This document shows, one piece after another, positions 1 through 8,798 of a stretch of DNA of 64,000 bases (position 1 is the stretch's first letter; every line of letters begins with the position of its first letter). The DNA is from Chloroflexota bacterium (GTDB lineage Bacteria > Chloroflexota > Anaerolineae > Anaerolineales > Anaerolineaceae), in contig JAJUJY010000003.1 in assembly GCA_029265085.1 (NCBI GenBank), positions 1 to 64,000 of the forward strand, given 5' to 3'. Under the pieces are notes generated by a model that ran no database searches, was not told the DNA's origin, and saw only the letters and a list, made by a program, of their open reading frames with translations. Position numbers and translations under genes: made by a program.

Positions 1-2748
1 AAAAGCAACAGCCAGACGGATATCCTCATCAGAAAACTGGCGCGGTGTGACAAAATACAACGAAATTGCGCCGTAGAAATTTTCTTTAACAGCCAGCGGC
101 ACAGATAAGATCGAAGCAAATTGATTGGTTAAATTAAGCAGCATCTGCCATTGATCCGGCCCCATGATATCCGGACCCATTTCTGCCAGCATCATGCGAG
201 AGTCTTCCACAATCACCGGCTGGTGCGAACGAACAGCTTTGCCCGCCGCGCCTTTTCCAACCGGAACCCGCATGAATTGGACATAATCTTCATCCAGTCC
301 GCGTGCAGCCTGGATTTCCAGATACTTTCCGCTTTCATGCAGGCGGTGAATTGCCACAGCATCCGTCTCCAGCAAACGGCCTGCCTGGGTCACAATATGG
401 GAAAGAATTTCATCCAGCGGGCGATTCGAGTTCAGCACGGTGAGAATATCCCGCAGCGCTTCGGCCACATTCCGGCGGCGTTCTGCTTCCACTCGGCGTG
501 CCTGCTCTTGCGCATACAAATTCGCATTCTCAATTGCCAGCGCCACCTGGTCTCCCAGCGCTCCAGCCAGGTCGACATCTTCCTGGGAAAATTCTCGTTG
601 AGCGGCAAAATAAAACGTCAATGTGCCGTATAACCGCTCACGAATAAACAGCGGCGCGACCATCTGGCTCTGGTAATGATTCAAGATTGCTCTTGCCCAG
701 GCCATTTGCTTTTCGGAATGCAATTCCGGGTGTTCAAAATACCCTTTCAACATCCCGTGCAAATCTGATGAATAAGACGGCTGGTGCTGGTCCAGCGGGG
801 TCTGGTTTTGTGAATAAAAATACGGCGTCTCACGGATGACAGAAAATTCTTCGGGCAGTTCGCAAGAAGCCACGGTATAGACCATGTTGCGGTCGTAATC
901 GATCCTGCGGATCATTGTTGAACTCGCGCTCAACAATTCTCTCGATTGGCACACAATAAAATCAAGCACTTCAGAAAATGGCCGGTTCGAATTAATCGTG
1001 CGAACAATTTCCCGCAATGATTCGGCCAGCACGCGCCGCCGTTCGGCCTCGTGCCGCCGGGTCTGCTCTTCACGGTGCAGACGTGCATTTTCAATCGCCA
1101 GTGAAAGCTGGTCCCCCAGAGTCAAAGTCAATTGAACTTCATCCTGTGAAAACTGACGCGGCACATCAAACAAAAAAGTCAGGCTGCCAAAAATCCCCGT
1201 GCGTGTAAACAGAGGAACTTTGATTAAACTGCGAAAATGTTTTATTGTCGCCTGAAACCCCGCCCGGGTCACTTCGTCAAGCTGGGCATTGATTTCCGGA
1301 TCTTGAAGCATAACCCCCATCGATTGCTGTAAATCTGCTTCAATCACCGGCTGGTTTGATAGAAGTATCTGGTCATTTTCTCCCATGTAGAGAGGTGTGA
1401 CCTTGATCACGTCCATATCGGCCGGCAAATGCGAGCTGGCAATCGTCCGGACCAATTTATTATGCAAATCACCATGCCGGATCATGGTTGCATTTGCGCC
1501 CAACAATTCGCGCGCCTGATCGCAAATATAATCCAACACATCTTCCAAAGGCTTATTGGAATTCAGCACCTTCAGTGTGTCGCGCAGGCTGGCGGCCACT
1601 TGCTGGCGGCGTTCCAGTTCGGCTGTGCGTTCCTCTACTTTATTTTCCAGGGTTCGCTGGTAATCCTGTAAAGACGCCTGAGCCTTTTTGCGCTCAAGCG
1701 CACTGACCAAAATTTCGCCGATGATTTTCACCAGCGTAATTTGCTCTTCCGGCCATTCCTTCTCAGCGCTTACCGAATCAAAACCCAGGAAACCAACCAC
1801 GCGCTCCTGAAAGACCATTGGAACCACCAACATCGACTGGTTCCCCTGGCGGATAAATTCTTCGCGCTCGGCAGCTGCTTCAACCGGAATGCTGTGCACC
1901 CGGCGAATGTACAGCACTTCATTCCGCAGGATGATCCCATTGGACCAGGCAAAATCTTGCACAGCCACCCTGGGCAATTGCTCCTGCTGCGGTGCGATTC
2001 CCGCTGCGCACCATTCATACGCGTAATCCATCCACTGCCCATCTTCTGAAAACAAAAAGACATAGCAGCGGTCCACCTGAGAAAATTCACCCAAATGGCC
2101 TATGGAACGCCTGATTCCGCTCTCAATTTCTTCAACGGGTAAGTTCGCAAAACTAGAGGAAATTGTTGTGATCAAATGAAATAAGGCCAGCTGCGCCTGC
2201 CGCACATAATTAATCGATTGATCAGAGGCAGAATGACCCTCGCCGCCAAATACATGCACCGGCTGACCGGTGAACAAATTCCAATCCCAAATGCCCGTCT
2301 TGGCCGCTTTTAAGATGCGTGACAGCGGCTCTTCCGTTTCCGGCAGAAAATCACCAACCGTATCCGTGAGCGGGATTTCGCTCACCAGATTTAAAAAGAC
2401 TTGATCTTCCCCTTCAAGGTTTAGCGAGGTTAAGATCACATCCCATTGCCGCTGCCCTACCGAAACCAGGGTGCGAACCTGCCCTCCATTGGACACCGCT
2501 TTTTCAATCAACGGCCGGTAAGCCTGTTCAACCGCCAGTGACAAATCACCCAAAGGCATGGGCGGCAGGTCAAAGCCGTTCGAAGAAGGAAGCACAATCT
2601 CAAGCCAGGCAGGATTCGACATCCGCAAGCAAAGCGACTGGTCTAAAATTGCTACCCCAATGGGTAAAGACCGGATCACATCACTGTCCAGTAGTTGCTG
2701 CAGGAGGGTAAGTTGTATTTTTTTCATTGGCTGTGCAGGGTTAGCCAT
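1..2748 (-). CDS. Multi-GAF sensor protein, N-terminal part (cut by window edge)
   Basis: The frame is open from the ATG at 2748 down to base 1, giving 916 codons without a stop; the C-terminus lies outside the window. A PAS-like segment (about residues 20-125) is followed by four GAF-type domains at about 205-350, 400-555, 592-745 and 780-916. The linkers are charged helices built on a repeated pattern (R-R-x-x-A-E-x-L-R-[DE]-I, then N-S-N-[RK]-P), so GAF units 2-4 look like tandem duplications. A coiled coil (about 355-385, around VEERTAELERR) follows the first GAF. GAF arrays bind small ligands or chromophores and drive a C-terminal output such as a histidine kinase or GGDEF domain; that part is not visible. 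An in-frame TAA a few codons upstream fixes the start region, although no clear Shine-Dalgarno is present. There is no membrane segment, so it is probably cytoplasmic. Confidence 0.88.
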   Translation of the reverse strand, partial: MANPAQPMKKIQLTLLQQLLDSDVIRSLPIGVAILDQSLCLRMSNPAWLEIVLPSSNGFDLPPMPLGDLSLAVEQAYRPLIEKAVSNGGQVRTLVSVGQRQWDVILTSLNLEGEDQVFLNLVSEIPLTDTVGDFLPETEEPLSRILKAAKTGIWDWNLFTGQPVHVFGGEGHSASDQSINYVRQAQLALFHLITTISSSFANLPVEEIESGIRRSIGHLGEFSQVDRCYVFLFSEDGQWMDYAYEWCAAGIAPQQEQLPRVAVQDFAWSNGIILRNEVLYIRRVHSIPVEAAAEREEFIRQGNQSMLVVPMVFQERVVGFLGFDSVSAEKEWPEEQITLVKIIGEILVSALERKKAQASLQDYQRTLENKVEERTAELERRQQVAASLRDTLKVLNSNKPLEDVLDYICDQARELLGANATMIRHGDLHNKLVRTIASSHLPADMDVIKVTPLYMGENDQILLSNQPVIEADLQQSMGVMLQDPEINAQLDEVTRAGFQATIKHFRSLIKVPLFTRTGIFGSLTFLFDVPRQFSQDEVQLTLTLGDQLSLAIENARLHREEQTRRHEAERRRVLAESLREIVRTINSNRPFSEVLDFIVCQSRELLSASSTMIRRIDYDRNMVYTVASCELPEEFSVIRETPYFYSQNQTPLDQHQPSYSSDLHGMLKGYFEHPELHSEKQMAWARAILNHYQSQMVAPLFIRERLYGTLTFYFAAQREFSQEDVDLAGALGDQVALAIENANLYAQEQARRVEAERRRNVAEALRDILTVLNSNRPLDEILSHIVTQAGRLLETDAVAIHRLHESGKYLEIQAARGLDEDYVQFMRVPVGKGAAGKAVRSHQPVIVEDSRMMLAEMGPDIMGPDQWQMLLNLTNQFASILSVPLAVKENFYGAISLYFVTPRQFSDEDIRLAVAF

Positions 2749-2896
2749 ACGGTTTCCGGTATCATCTTACCAGAGAGATGGGAGCGAGGCAAGAATTTAT
2801 TTGCTGTTTTTTTGAAATATCTCGCAAATTTGTTTTGTGGTTCTTCTCAAGATATTGTAAACTCAAGAATAGACACCCCCCTAAGGAGCCAATTGA

Positions 2897-3985
2897 ATGA
2901 ACACACGCACCAATCGTGTTCGACTCCGCGACCTGGGAATTGTAATTGGACGTTTCCCAACCGGACCGCTCAATGCAATCACCGATGTGCCGGATGTTTG
3001 GGTCGGTCATAAAACGTTAATCCGCGACCAACCGCTGATTGCCCGGACTGGAGCAACGGTGATCTTGCCCCGCGCAAACCAAACCCATTGCGATTTTCCC
3101 TTTGCCGGTTTTCACCGCTTTAACGGAATTGGCGAAATGACCGGTCTGCACTACGTTGAAGAAACCGGATTGCTCATTTCGCCAATTGTTCTAACCAACA
3201 CCAACCAGGTTGGCCTGGCCCGAGACGCCCTGGCTCACTACGGGGCAAACAAACTGGGAGGTTTTTCTTACAAACTCTCTATCGTTGCTGAAACCTATGA
3301 CGGCTGGCTGAATGGATTTGATGCATTTCACCTCAGCGAAGCAGATATCATCGAGGCTTACGAATCGGCTGGTCCCGGAGCCGTGGCCGAAGGCAGCGTG
3401 GGCGGCGGCACAGGCATGATCTGCCATGATTTCAAGGGCGGCATCGGCACGTCTTCACGCAAAGTAAACGTTGATGATGAGATCTATACCATTGGAGCGC
3501 TGGTTCAGGCCAATCACGGTGACCGCCACACCCTGCGCGTGGACGGTGTTCCCATTGGCCGCTTTCTGGATGAAACCCGCGTCCCTCTGCCCTGGAATGC
3601 ACCGCCAGACACATCATCCATTATCGTCATCATTGCCACCGATGCGCCGCTTATGCCTCAGCAGTGCAAAAAACTGGCTCAACGGGCTACCATTGGCATG
3701 GCGCGGGCAGGCGGGGTCGGTAATGACGGCAGCGGTGATTTATTCCTGGCCTTTTCTACCGGCAACCATTACCCTGCCAGCGCAAAAGGTCCGCTGCCCT
3801 TCCGCTTCCTGACTACCGGCCAAACCAGCCACCTGGTGGAAGCTGCCGCCGAAGCCGTTGAGGAAGCCATTCTCAACGCCTTATGTGCCGCAGAAACCAT
3901 GACGGGCTTTAAAAATCGCACCGTACACGCACTGCCTTTAGACGATGTAAAGGCACTTTGGGAACGTGCTCAGATTTCATCATAG
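2897..3985 (+). CDS. P1 family peptidase (DmpA/BapA-type N-terminal nucleophile aminopeptidase)
   Basis: 362 aa, the usual length for family S58. The N-terminal block around NAITDVPDVWVGH (residues 26-38), the GSVGGGTGM loop (167-174) and the block SIIVIIATDAPL (241-252) are diagnostic. In DmpA the precursor self-cleaves just before the Ser that opens the last block, making that Ser the N-terminal nucleophile; here it would be Ser241, preceded by Ser rather than the Gly of DmpA. Members remove N-terminal D- or beta-amino acids or L-residues from small peptides; the substrate cannot be told from sequence. No signal peptide is seen. AAGGAG ends about 9 nt before the ATG. The DUF2804 gene follows 11 bp downstream on the same strand, so the two are probably cotranscribed. 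Confidence 0.93.
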   Translation: MNTRTNRVRLRDLGIVIGRFPTGPLNAITDVPDVWVGHKTLIRDQPLIARTGATVILPRANQTHCDFPFAGFHRFNGIGEMTGLHYVEETGLLISPIVLTNTNQVGLARDALAHYGANKLGGFSYKLSIVAETYDGWLNGFDAFHLSEADIIEAYESAGPGAVAEGSVGGGTGMICHDFKGGIGTSSRKVNVDDEIYTIGALVQANHGDRHTLRVDGVPIGRFLDETRVPLPWNAPPDTSSIIVIIATDAPLMPQQCKKLAQRATIGMARAGGVGNDGSGDLFLAFSTGNHYPASAKGPLPFRFLTTGQTSHLVEAAAEAVEEAILNALCAAETMTGFKNRTVHALPLDDVKALWERAQISS

Positions 3986-3996
3986 AGGAGAGAATC

Positions 3997-5034
3997 ATGG
4001 AAGAACAACGTCTGCTAAAAGGCCCAGGGCCGCTCTTAGACGCGCAAGGCAACCTGGCTGACCGAGGCTGGGCAGTCCAACCGGTGCTCGATTGCAACCT
4101 GGAGAATTGTGCTTTCTATAACCTGCGTTTTTTGCAAAAATTCCGCATCAAACGTTGGGATTATTACGGCGTTACCACACCAACCCATTTCTTTTCATTC
4201 ACGGTTTCTGATATTGGCTACCTGGGGATGATTTTTGCCTATGTGGTCGATTTTCAAAACAAACATTACCACGAAGAGACAATCGCTGTTCCGCTGGCTG
4301 GCGGTGTGCACCTGCCGCGCAGCAGCCAGGAAGGCGAAAGCTGGTATGACAATGGTAAAGTAGCCTTGCGGTTTCAGACCGTACCCGGTCAGCGGAAAGT
4401 AGCCTGCCACTGGCCAGGGTTCGAAGGGCAGGCATTCAACGCAGAATTTACCCTGGCGCAGCCGCCTGAACACGAATCGATGACCATCGTGATCCCTATT
4501 GAGCAAAAACGCTTTTATTACAACCGCAAGATTAACTGCATGCCTGCCAGTGGCTGGGTAGAATATGCTGGAAAACGCTATGAGTTAACCCCGCAAACCG
4601 CTTTGGGTAACCTGGATTGGGGGCGGGGTGTCTGGGCATACAGTTCGTTTTGGGTTTGGGCAAGCGCCAGCGGCTTCCGGCCGGAAGGCGGCACGATTGG
4701 ACTGAATCTGGGCTACGGCTTTGGCGATACGTCTGCCGCCACAGAGAATGCGGTTATTCTGGATGGCCAGATCCACAAGCTGGGTAAAGTGGATTTTAAA
4801 TACATCTCGGGTGATTTTATGAAGCCCTGGAGCATGACCTCCAGCGACGGCAGGCTGAACCTGGTATTTACCCCCTTCCTGGAAAGAGTGGCCAAAACTG
4901 ACGTAAAAGTACTGCAAAGCGAAGTCCACCAGATGTTTGGCAAATACAACGGCACATTCATTACCGGGCAAGGCGAAACCATTGTGATTCAGGATTTAAA
5001 CGGCTTTGCCGAAGAACATCACGCCAAATGGTAG
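3997..5034 (+). CDS. DUF2804 domain-containing protein
   Basis: 345 aa from the ATG at 3997, which has GAGGAG at a good distance; an in-frame ATG 39 nt upstream lies inside the preceding gene and lacks a site. The protein matches DUF2804: an N-terminal stretch with N-R/K-K-x-W-D-Y-Y type signature (KRWDYYGV), a central beta-rich part, and the motif LDWGRGVWAY followed by Trp-rich WVWASASG. The family is widespread in bacteria and some eukaryotes and has no established biochemical role; the fold is predicted beta-rich and lipocalin/hydroxysteroid-hydratase-like by some, which I cannot confirm here. No signal peptide. It sits directly behind the S58 peptidase and is followed by a terminator hairpin, so it ends that transcription unit. 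Confidence 0.85.
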   Translation: MEEQRLLKGPGPLLDAQGNLADRGWAVQPVLDCNLENCAFYNLRFLQKFRIKRWDYYGVTTPTHFFSFTVSDIGYLGMIFAYVVDFQNKHYHEETIAVPLAGGVHLPRSSQEGESWYDNGKVALRFQTVPGQRKVACHWPGFEGQAFNAEFTLAQPPEHESMTIVIPIEQKRFYYNRKINCMPASGWVEYAGKRYELTPQTALGNLDWGRGVWAYSSFWVWASASGFRPEGGTIGLNLGYGFGDTSAATENAVILDGQIHKLGKVDFKYISGDFMKPWSMTSSDGRLNLVFTPFLERVAKTDVKVLQSEVHQMFGKYNGTFITGQGETIVIQDLNGFAEEHHAKW

Positions 5035-5076
5035 CCGCAGCATCCACCGGCAGATTGTCGTAATTGAAAATCAAAA

Positions 5077-5115
5077 AAAGAGGCTGTGCACCCGCGAGGG
5101 TTGGGCAGCCTCTTT
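5077..5115. terminator. Bidirectional terminator between converging genes
   Basis: AAAGAGGCTG pairs with CAGCCTCTTT around a GC-rich loop. The stem is flanked by A-rich sequence on the left and T-rich on the right, so it can stop the DUF2804 transcript (plus) and the PrcB-like lipoprotein transcript (minus). Confidence 0.75.
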
Positions 5116-5133
5116 CATCAACATCAAGCCAGT

Positions 5134-5628
5134 CTATGGAACGACCTTCTCGAAGATAATTCCACCTTCCGGCACAGCCGAAACAGGAACCTTCAAGATT
5201 AAGTAAGGGTGTGTAATTACCGCGGCGGCACCTTCATCCGGAGCTGGGCCTTTCACCTGGTAAGCCACAACCAATCGTTCCTGGCCTGCCTCGCTGCGCA
5301 GGCTGGTGGACACCAGTTCAACCTGATATCCTCCGCTTGGCTGCGGGCCAGGGTAAATCACCAGATATTGATAATCGCCTGGGTCTGCCAGTAATTCCTT
5401 TAATTTTTCCTGGGCTTCTTCGGGCAATTGGTCAGAAATCTCCCGCGATTGAGCGTCCAGGATCGCAATCCAATCTTGTGTACCGCTGCCAGCCATAGGC
5501 ATTCCACTGGCGACCACTTCAACCGGCAAAGGCGTTGGCTCTACATTGCCAGCCGGAGCTGTGCAGGCAGCCGCCAACAATCCCAACACTATACTTATTC
5601 CAAACAAAATTTGTTTTATGCTCCTCAT
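5134..5628 (-). CDS. PrcB-like lipoprotein (protease-complex partner)
   Basis: 164 aa. Residues 1-22 form a lipoprotein signal with lipobox LAAAC (Cys22), followed by a short Pro-rich spacer, so the mature protein should be anchored on the outer face of the membrane. The C-terminal half (about 95-160: GYQVELVSTSLRSE, then VVAYQVKGPAPDEGAAAV, then THPYLILKVP) matches the PrcB C-terminal domain. PrcB in Treponema denticola is a lipoprotein needed for stability of the subtilisin-like protease dentilisin (PrtP). Here the gene lies 61 bp downstream of an S8 protease on the same strand, which supports a role as stabiliser or inhibitor of that enzyme. That role is inference from domain and context. 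Confidence 0.8.
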   Translation of the reverse strand: MRSIKQILFGISIVLGLLAAACTAPAGNVEPTPLPVEVVASGMPMAGSGTQDWIAILDAQSREISDQLPEEAQEKLKELLADPGDYQYLVIYPGPQPSGGYQVELVSTSLRSEAGQERLVVAYQVKGPAPDEGAAAVITHPYLILKVPVSAVPEGGIIFEKVVP

Positions 5629-5689
5629 ATTTCACCTCATCCAGGTTGTTGAGCATCAGACGTGCTAATTACGGCAAAAGTTCCCCATC

Positions 5690-8578
5690 TCAACGGCGAA
5701 TCATGGGTAAAAACACCAGATCTTCCACCAACAAATAGAAAGTAAGGCTGGAAACCTGTTTGTTCATCACAACCAGGCCAGTCCAATCCGAGGTACCAAA
5801 ATCGAAAAAGCCTGGCATGTAAGTATATTGGAGCTTCTCCGAAGTAGTGCCTATACCAAAATCATCCGCAGCAACCACCTCATCGCCGTGATCCTGCACC
5901 CAGCTGCCTTCCACAAACCAGTTTGAGCGGAACAAAGCCATCGCCGGGTCCGCGCCAGTGGATCCTGCCGTTGGCACCAGTGTAATTCTGCGCGTTCGGC
6001 CGTAGGGGAAGCTGACATCAAAAATAGTTGCTACCTTTCCGCTCGCCATCGTATAGGGGCCATACCACCCGCCGCTGGAAATTGAAATTCCCGGGTCAGA
6101 CCAATTCACTTTATAGCCGCCCGTGCCGGTATATTTGGTTACTACGTAATGTTCCGGCGTTGATGCAGCATGGTGATTACCATCCACCACCACAAAATCG
6201 ACCATTCCGGAACCAAAATAAGATTCACCCAGGACACTGCGCGCAGCGGGATCGTCAAACAGCGAAGCAGAATAAGCCGTCAGGTCATGGTCAGAGTTGA
6301 TTGGCAAAATAGCCGTCACATGCCAGTTGTTAGTAACCGGCCAATCACTACCGTAAATTGACAGGTGTGTTCCTAACGGTGTTGCCGCCGGATCTGAATA
6401 ACTGACATCGGGCGAAATACGGTAAGTTCCACGCCATACGGCTGTGCCGTAATAACTGGTCTTTCCGGCAACATAACTGAACCGGGTAACACGAAATTTA
6501 TATGTTTCCGTTGCCGGAGCAATAAAATCGACAATTTCAAAATTATTATACACACTGGTAGAAGATTCAATAAAAGTGTTATCAGCCTGGTAAGCAGATA
6601 AATCCAGATCCACCTGCAATGGATCGCTGGTGTAATCAGCCGTCGGGTTGGAAAGCCAGTTAATCACAAAACGAACGCGCTCGCCTTTATGGGCAAATTG
6701 ATAAAAATCCAGCGGGAAAGTTGTTGAATCATTCACCAAATTGTTCGAAAAATTATCCCGCTCTGCCAGGGCTAACGCTGCCGTTCCATCGATCGCGCCA
6801 ACCCCATCCTTATCACTTAACTGCTCATTCCCTTCAATGTTATGCAAAGCAGAAGCCATAATAATGGAGCGTATCACTTCCGGATACAGCTTTAGCCCGG
6901 GTTTCGCTTCCATAATATCCGCTGCTAAAGAAGTGACCATAGGTGAAGAATAACTGGTACCGCTGCCAATGTTATCAATCCAGGGATTGGCGGTCGTTGT
7001 GCTGGTAATCGAAGCACCCACAGCAGCCACTTCGGGCTTATCATGGAGCTGTCCGGCTGTATCCGTAGCCGGATTGCCAAAACTAGAGCACGTATCCATC
7101 ACATCATCAGACCAGCCAAGCGTCCCGTTATCCTCATAATTACCGACACTCAAGACATTAAACCCTTTGGCGGGAGAAGTGACATAACTGGAAAAATTAC
7201 TGCTGCAGCCATTTCCAAAATTTCCCGCTGCTACCGCCAAAAAATCAAAGCCGTACCGAACCAGGTAATCCATGTGGCGGTCCACCGACCAAAAGGTGGG
7301 ATTATCGGGATAATCCCAATACCAGCTGTTATTCAGCGCGTTAGCCTGCGAGGATCCCCAATCCAGGGCGTCCATCATCACATTGAATTCTGCGCCATCA
7401 TAACTTCCATTCGCGTTATACAGGGTAACACCAGATGCCAAACCATGATTGGTTGCATTGGTGCTGCGAATAATGCCGCCCACACCGGTAGGATGAGGCA
7501 TGACAGGCTTGGTATTGTTGAAAAAGCCTGCAATGGTCAAATAAGGATTGGAAGAACTGGCACGCTCGCCTTCCACCACCGCCACATTGACGCCGCTGCC
7601 GTCATAACCGGCATCATTGACCAGAGTCATGTTCTGGCTCGGCCGGGAATTCGCCAGCGCCGGGCCGGCCGTTTCAGGAACCAGATAAATCGCATTCACC
7701 ATTGGCAAAAAGGCCAACTTTTCTACCTGAGCGCGGGTCAGACCGTTAATCACGACCTCTGGTGCTATCTGGCTGGCAAAATCAGCCTGAAGTCCCAAAT
7801 CAGCCAGCTGTGCAGCAAAACGCTCTTGAAGCGGGACGATTTGCGCGCGCAAATGATCCAGGTTGCGTTGAGCAAAATCTTCCGGCGCTTGCGCATCCAA
7901 CGAACGGGTGTATTCTTCCACCTGCGCAGAACGCCCATCAGCCACCTGCTCAGCCGTCTTTTCTGCTGCGGTGTCAGTTGATCCGGCAGCAGGTTGAGCC
8001 AATGCACGCTGGCGTATATCCCAGGGAACCTCAGCCGCAGCCAGCGGGAATTCAGTACTGCCAGCAATCCTTGCCGGCTGTTCCATAGCAAACTCCGAAT
8101 TGTCATTTGAGGGTTGCGGTTGTGATGGATTGATTTCCGGACGAGGCATTTCTTCAATCTCTGCGAACAGCCAGACCGCCACATTGACTTTTTCTTCAGC
8201 ACGCAGCATGGATAACGCCGCCAGTGTCTGCGGCGGTAATGCGCCGTACTGAGCGCGCCAGGCTGCCCCAGCCTGGGCTTTGCGCTGCTGCAAATCAATG
8301 GAACGGCCTTGCTCAAAAGCCGCCCCCACGATTTCACTTGAAGGCAGGTTAACCGCCTTAATGATTTCTACTTCTGTGCCGTCCAACAAGGTTTCTTGAA
8401 CCTGCTCCGTAACAAACAAGTCATCCGAACGCAGCCCCAGAGATTGCGCAAGCAGCTGGGCAGCCCGCGCTGAGTCACCTCCTGACTGCGCTTGCACTCC
8501 TGGCAGCACAGGCACATTAAGCGCAGAAACCATTAAAATCACCAAAGCCAATCCGATGTTTAATGCTTTCGGGGACAT
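5690..8578 (-). CDS. Secreted S8 (subtilisin-like) serine peptidase
   Basis: 962 aa from the ATG at 8578, which has GGAGGG 5-6 nt upstream; a longer frame starting 99 nt earlier lacks a site and a signal sequence. Residues 1-30 are a signal peptide (hydrophobic 8-24, then V-Q-A). Residues 31-310 are an Ala/Gln-rich pro-region. The catalytic domain runs about 315-640: His362 (HPTGVGGII, for HGTHVAGI), Asn453 (AVAAGNFGNG) and Ser542 (GTSYSSP) are clear. At the catalytic Asp position the sequence is VAVVEGE, with Glu336. C-terminal beta-rich domains (about 650-962) resemble pre-peptidase or P-type modules. A PrcB-like lipoprotein lies just downstream. The enzyme should be exported and processed; whether it is active with Glu is open. 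Confidence 0.9.
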   Translation of the reverse strand: MSPKALNIGLALVILMVSALNVPVLPGVQAQSGGDSARAAQLLAQSLGLRSDDLFVTEQVQETLLDGTEVEIIKAVNLPSSEIVGAAFEQGRSIDLQQRKAQAGAAWRAQYGALPPQTLAALSMLRAEEKVNVAVWLFAEIEEMPRPEINPSQPQPSNDNSEFAMEQPARIAGSTEFPLAAAEVPWDIRQRALAQPAAGSTDTAAEKTAEQVADGRSAQVEEYTRSLDAQAPEDFAQRNLDHLRAQIVPLQERFAAQLADLGLQADFASQIAPEVVINGLTRAQVEKLAFLPMVNAIYLVPETAGPALANSRPSQNMTLVNDAGYDGSGVNVAVVEGERASSSNPYLTIAGFFNNTKPVMPHPTGVGGIIRSTNATNHGLASGVTLYNANGSYDGAEFNVMMDALDWGSSQANALNNSWYWDYPDNPTFWSVDRHMDYLVRYGFDFLAVAAGNFGNGCSSNFSSYVTSPAKGFNVLSVGNYEDNGTLGWSDDVMDTCSSFGNPATDTAGQLHDKPEVAAVGASITSTTTANPWIDNIGSGTSYSSPMVTSLAADIMEAKPGLKLYPEVIRSIIMASALHNIEGNEQLSDKDGVGAIDGTAALALAERDNFSNNLVNDSTTFPLDFYQFAHKGERVRFVINWLSNPTADYTSDPLQVDLDLSAYQADNTFIESSTSVYNNFEIVDFIAPATETYKFRVTRFSYVAGKTSYYGTAVWRGTYRISPDVSYSDPAATPLGTHLSIYGSDWPVTNNWHVTAILPINSDHDLTAYSASLFDDPAARSVLGESYFGSGMVDFVVVDGNHHAASTPEHYVVTKYTGTGGYKVNWSDPGISISSGGWYGPYTMASGKVATIFDVSFPYGRTRRITLVPTAGSTGADPAMALFRSNWFVEGSWVQDHGDEVVAADDFGIGTTSEKLQYTYMPGFFDFGTSDWTGLVVMNKQVSSLTFYLLVEDLVFLPMIRR

Positions 8579-8636
8579 AGGTTCCCTCCGTATTGAATTG
8601 TACAAATTTGGGAAAATAAATACGAGAATCGAATCA

Positions 8637-8664
8637 ATTGTACATCGCCCGGACCGTTTTACAA
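8637..8664 (-). promoter_or_regulatory. Predicted promoter of the S8 peptidase gene
   Basis: On the minus strand TTGTAA (8664-8659) and TACAAT (8642-8637) are separated by 16 nt, a sigma70-like pair. It lies about 60 nt upstream of the start codon at 8578. Found by eye. Confidence 0.45.
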
Positions 8665-8749
8665 TCCAGCCGTTCAAAAATCAAAACAATTTATTAATTT
8701 TTTTCATCCTTTTGCCAGCCAGGGACAAACATCTTGCGGTTTAAACAAA

Positions 8750-8779
8750 AAACCGCCCTTTCTTAGCGAAAGGGCGGTT
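8750..8779 (-). terminator. Rho-independent terminator of gdhA
   Basis: A 12-bp perfect stem, AACCGCCCTTTC with GAAAGGGCGGTT, loop of five, is followed on the minus strand by a T-run. It sits 20 bp after the gdhA stop codon. Confidence 0.9.
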
Positions 8780-8798
8780 GCATTTTACCGGGGAAGGA

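Noticed and set aside
7043..7981. A 312-codon open frame on the plus strand
   Set aside because: It lies wholly antisense to the S8 peptidase, has no ribosome site and its protein is His/Arg/Ile-rich with no fold pattern.
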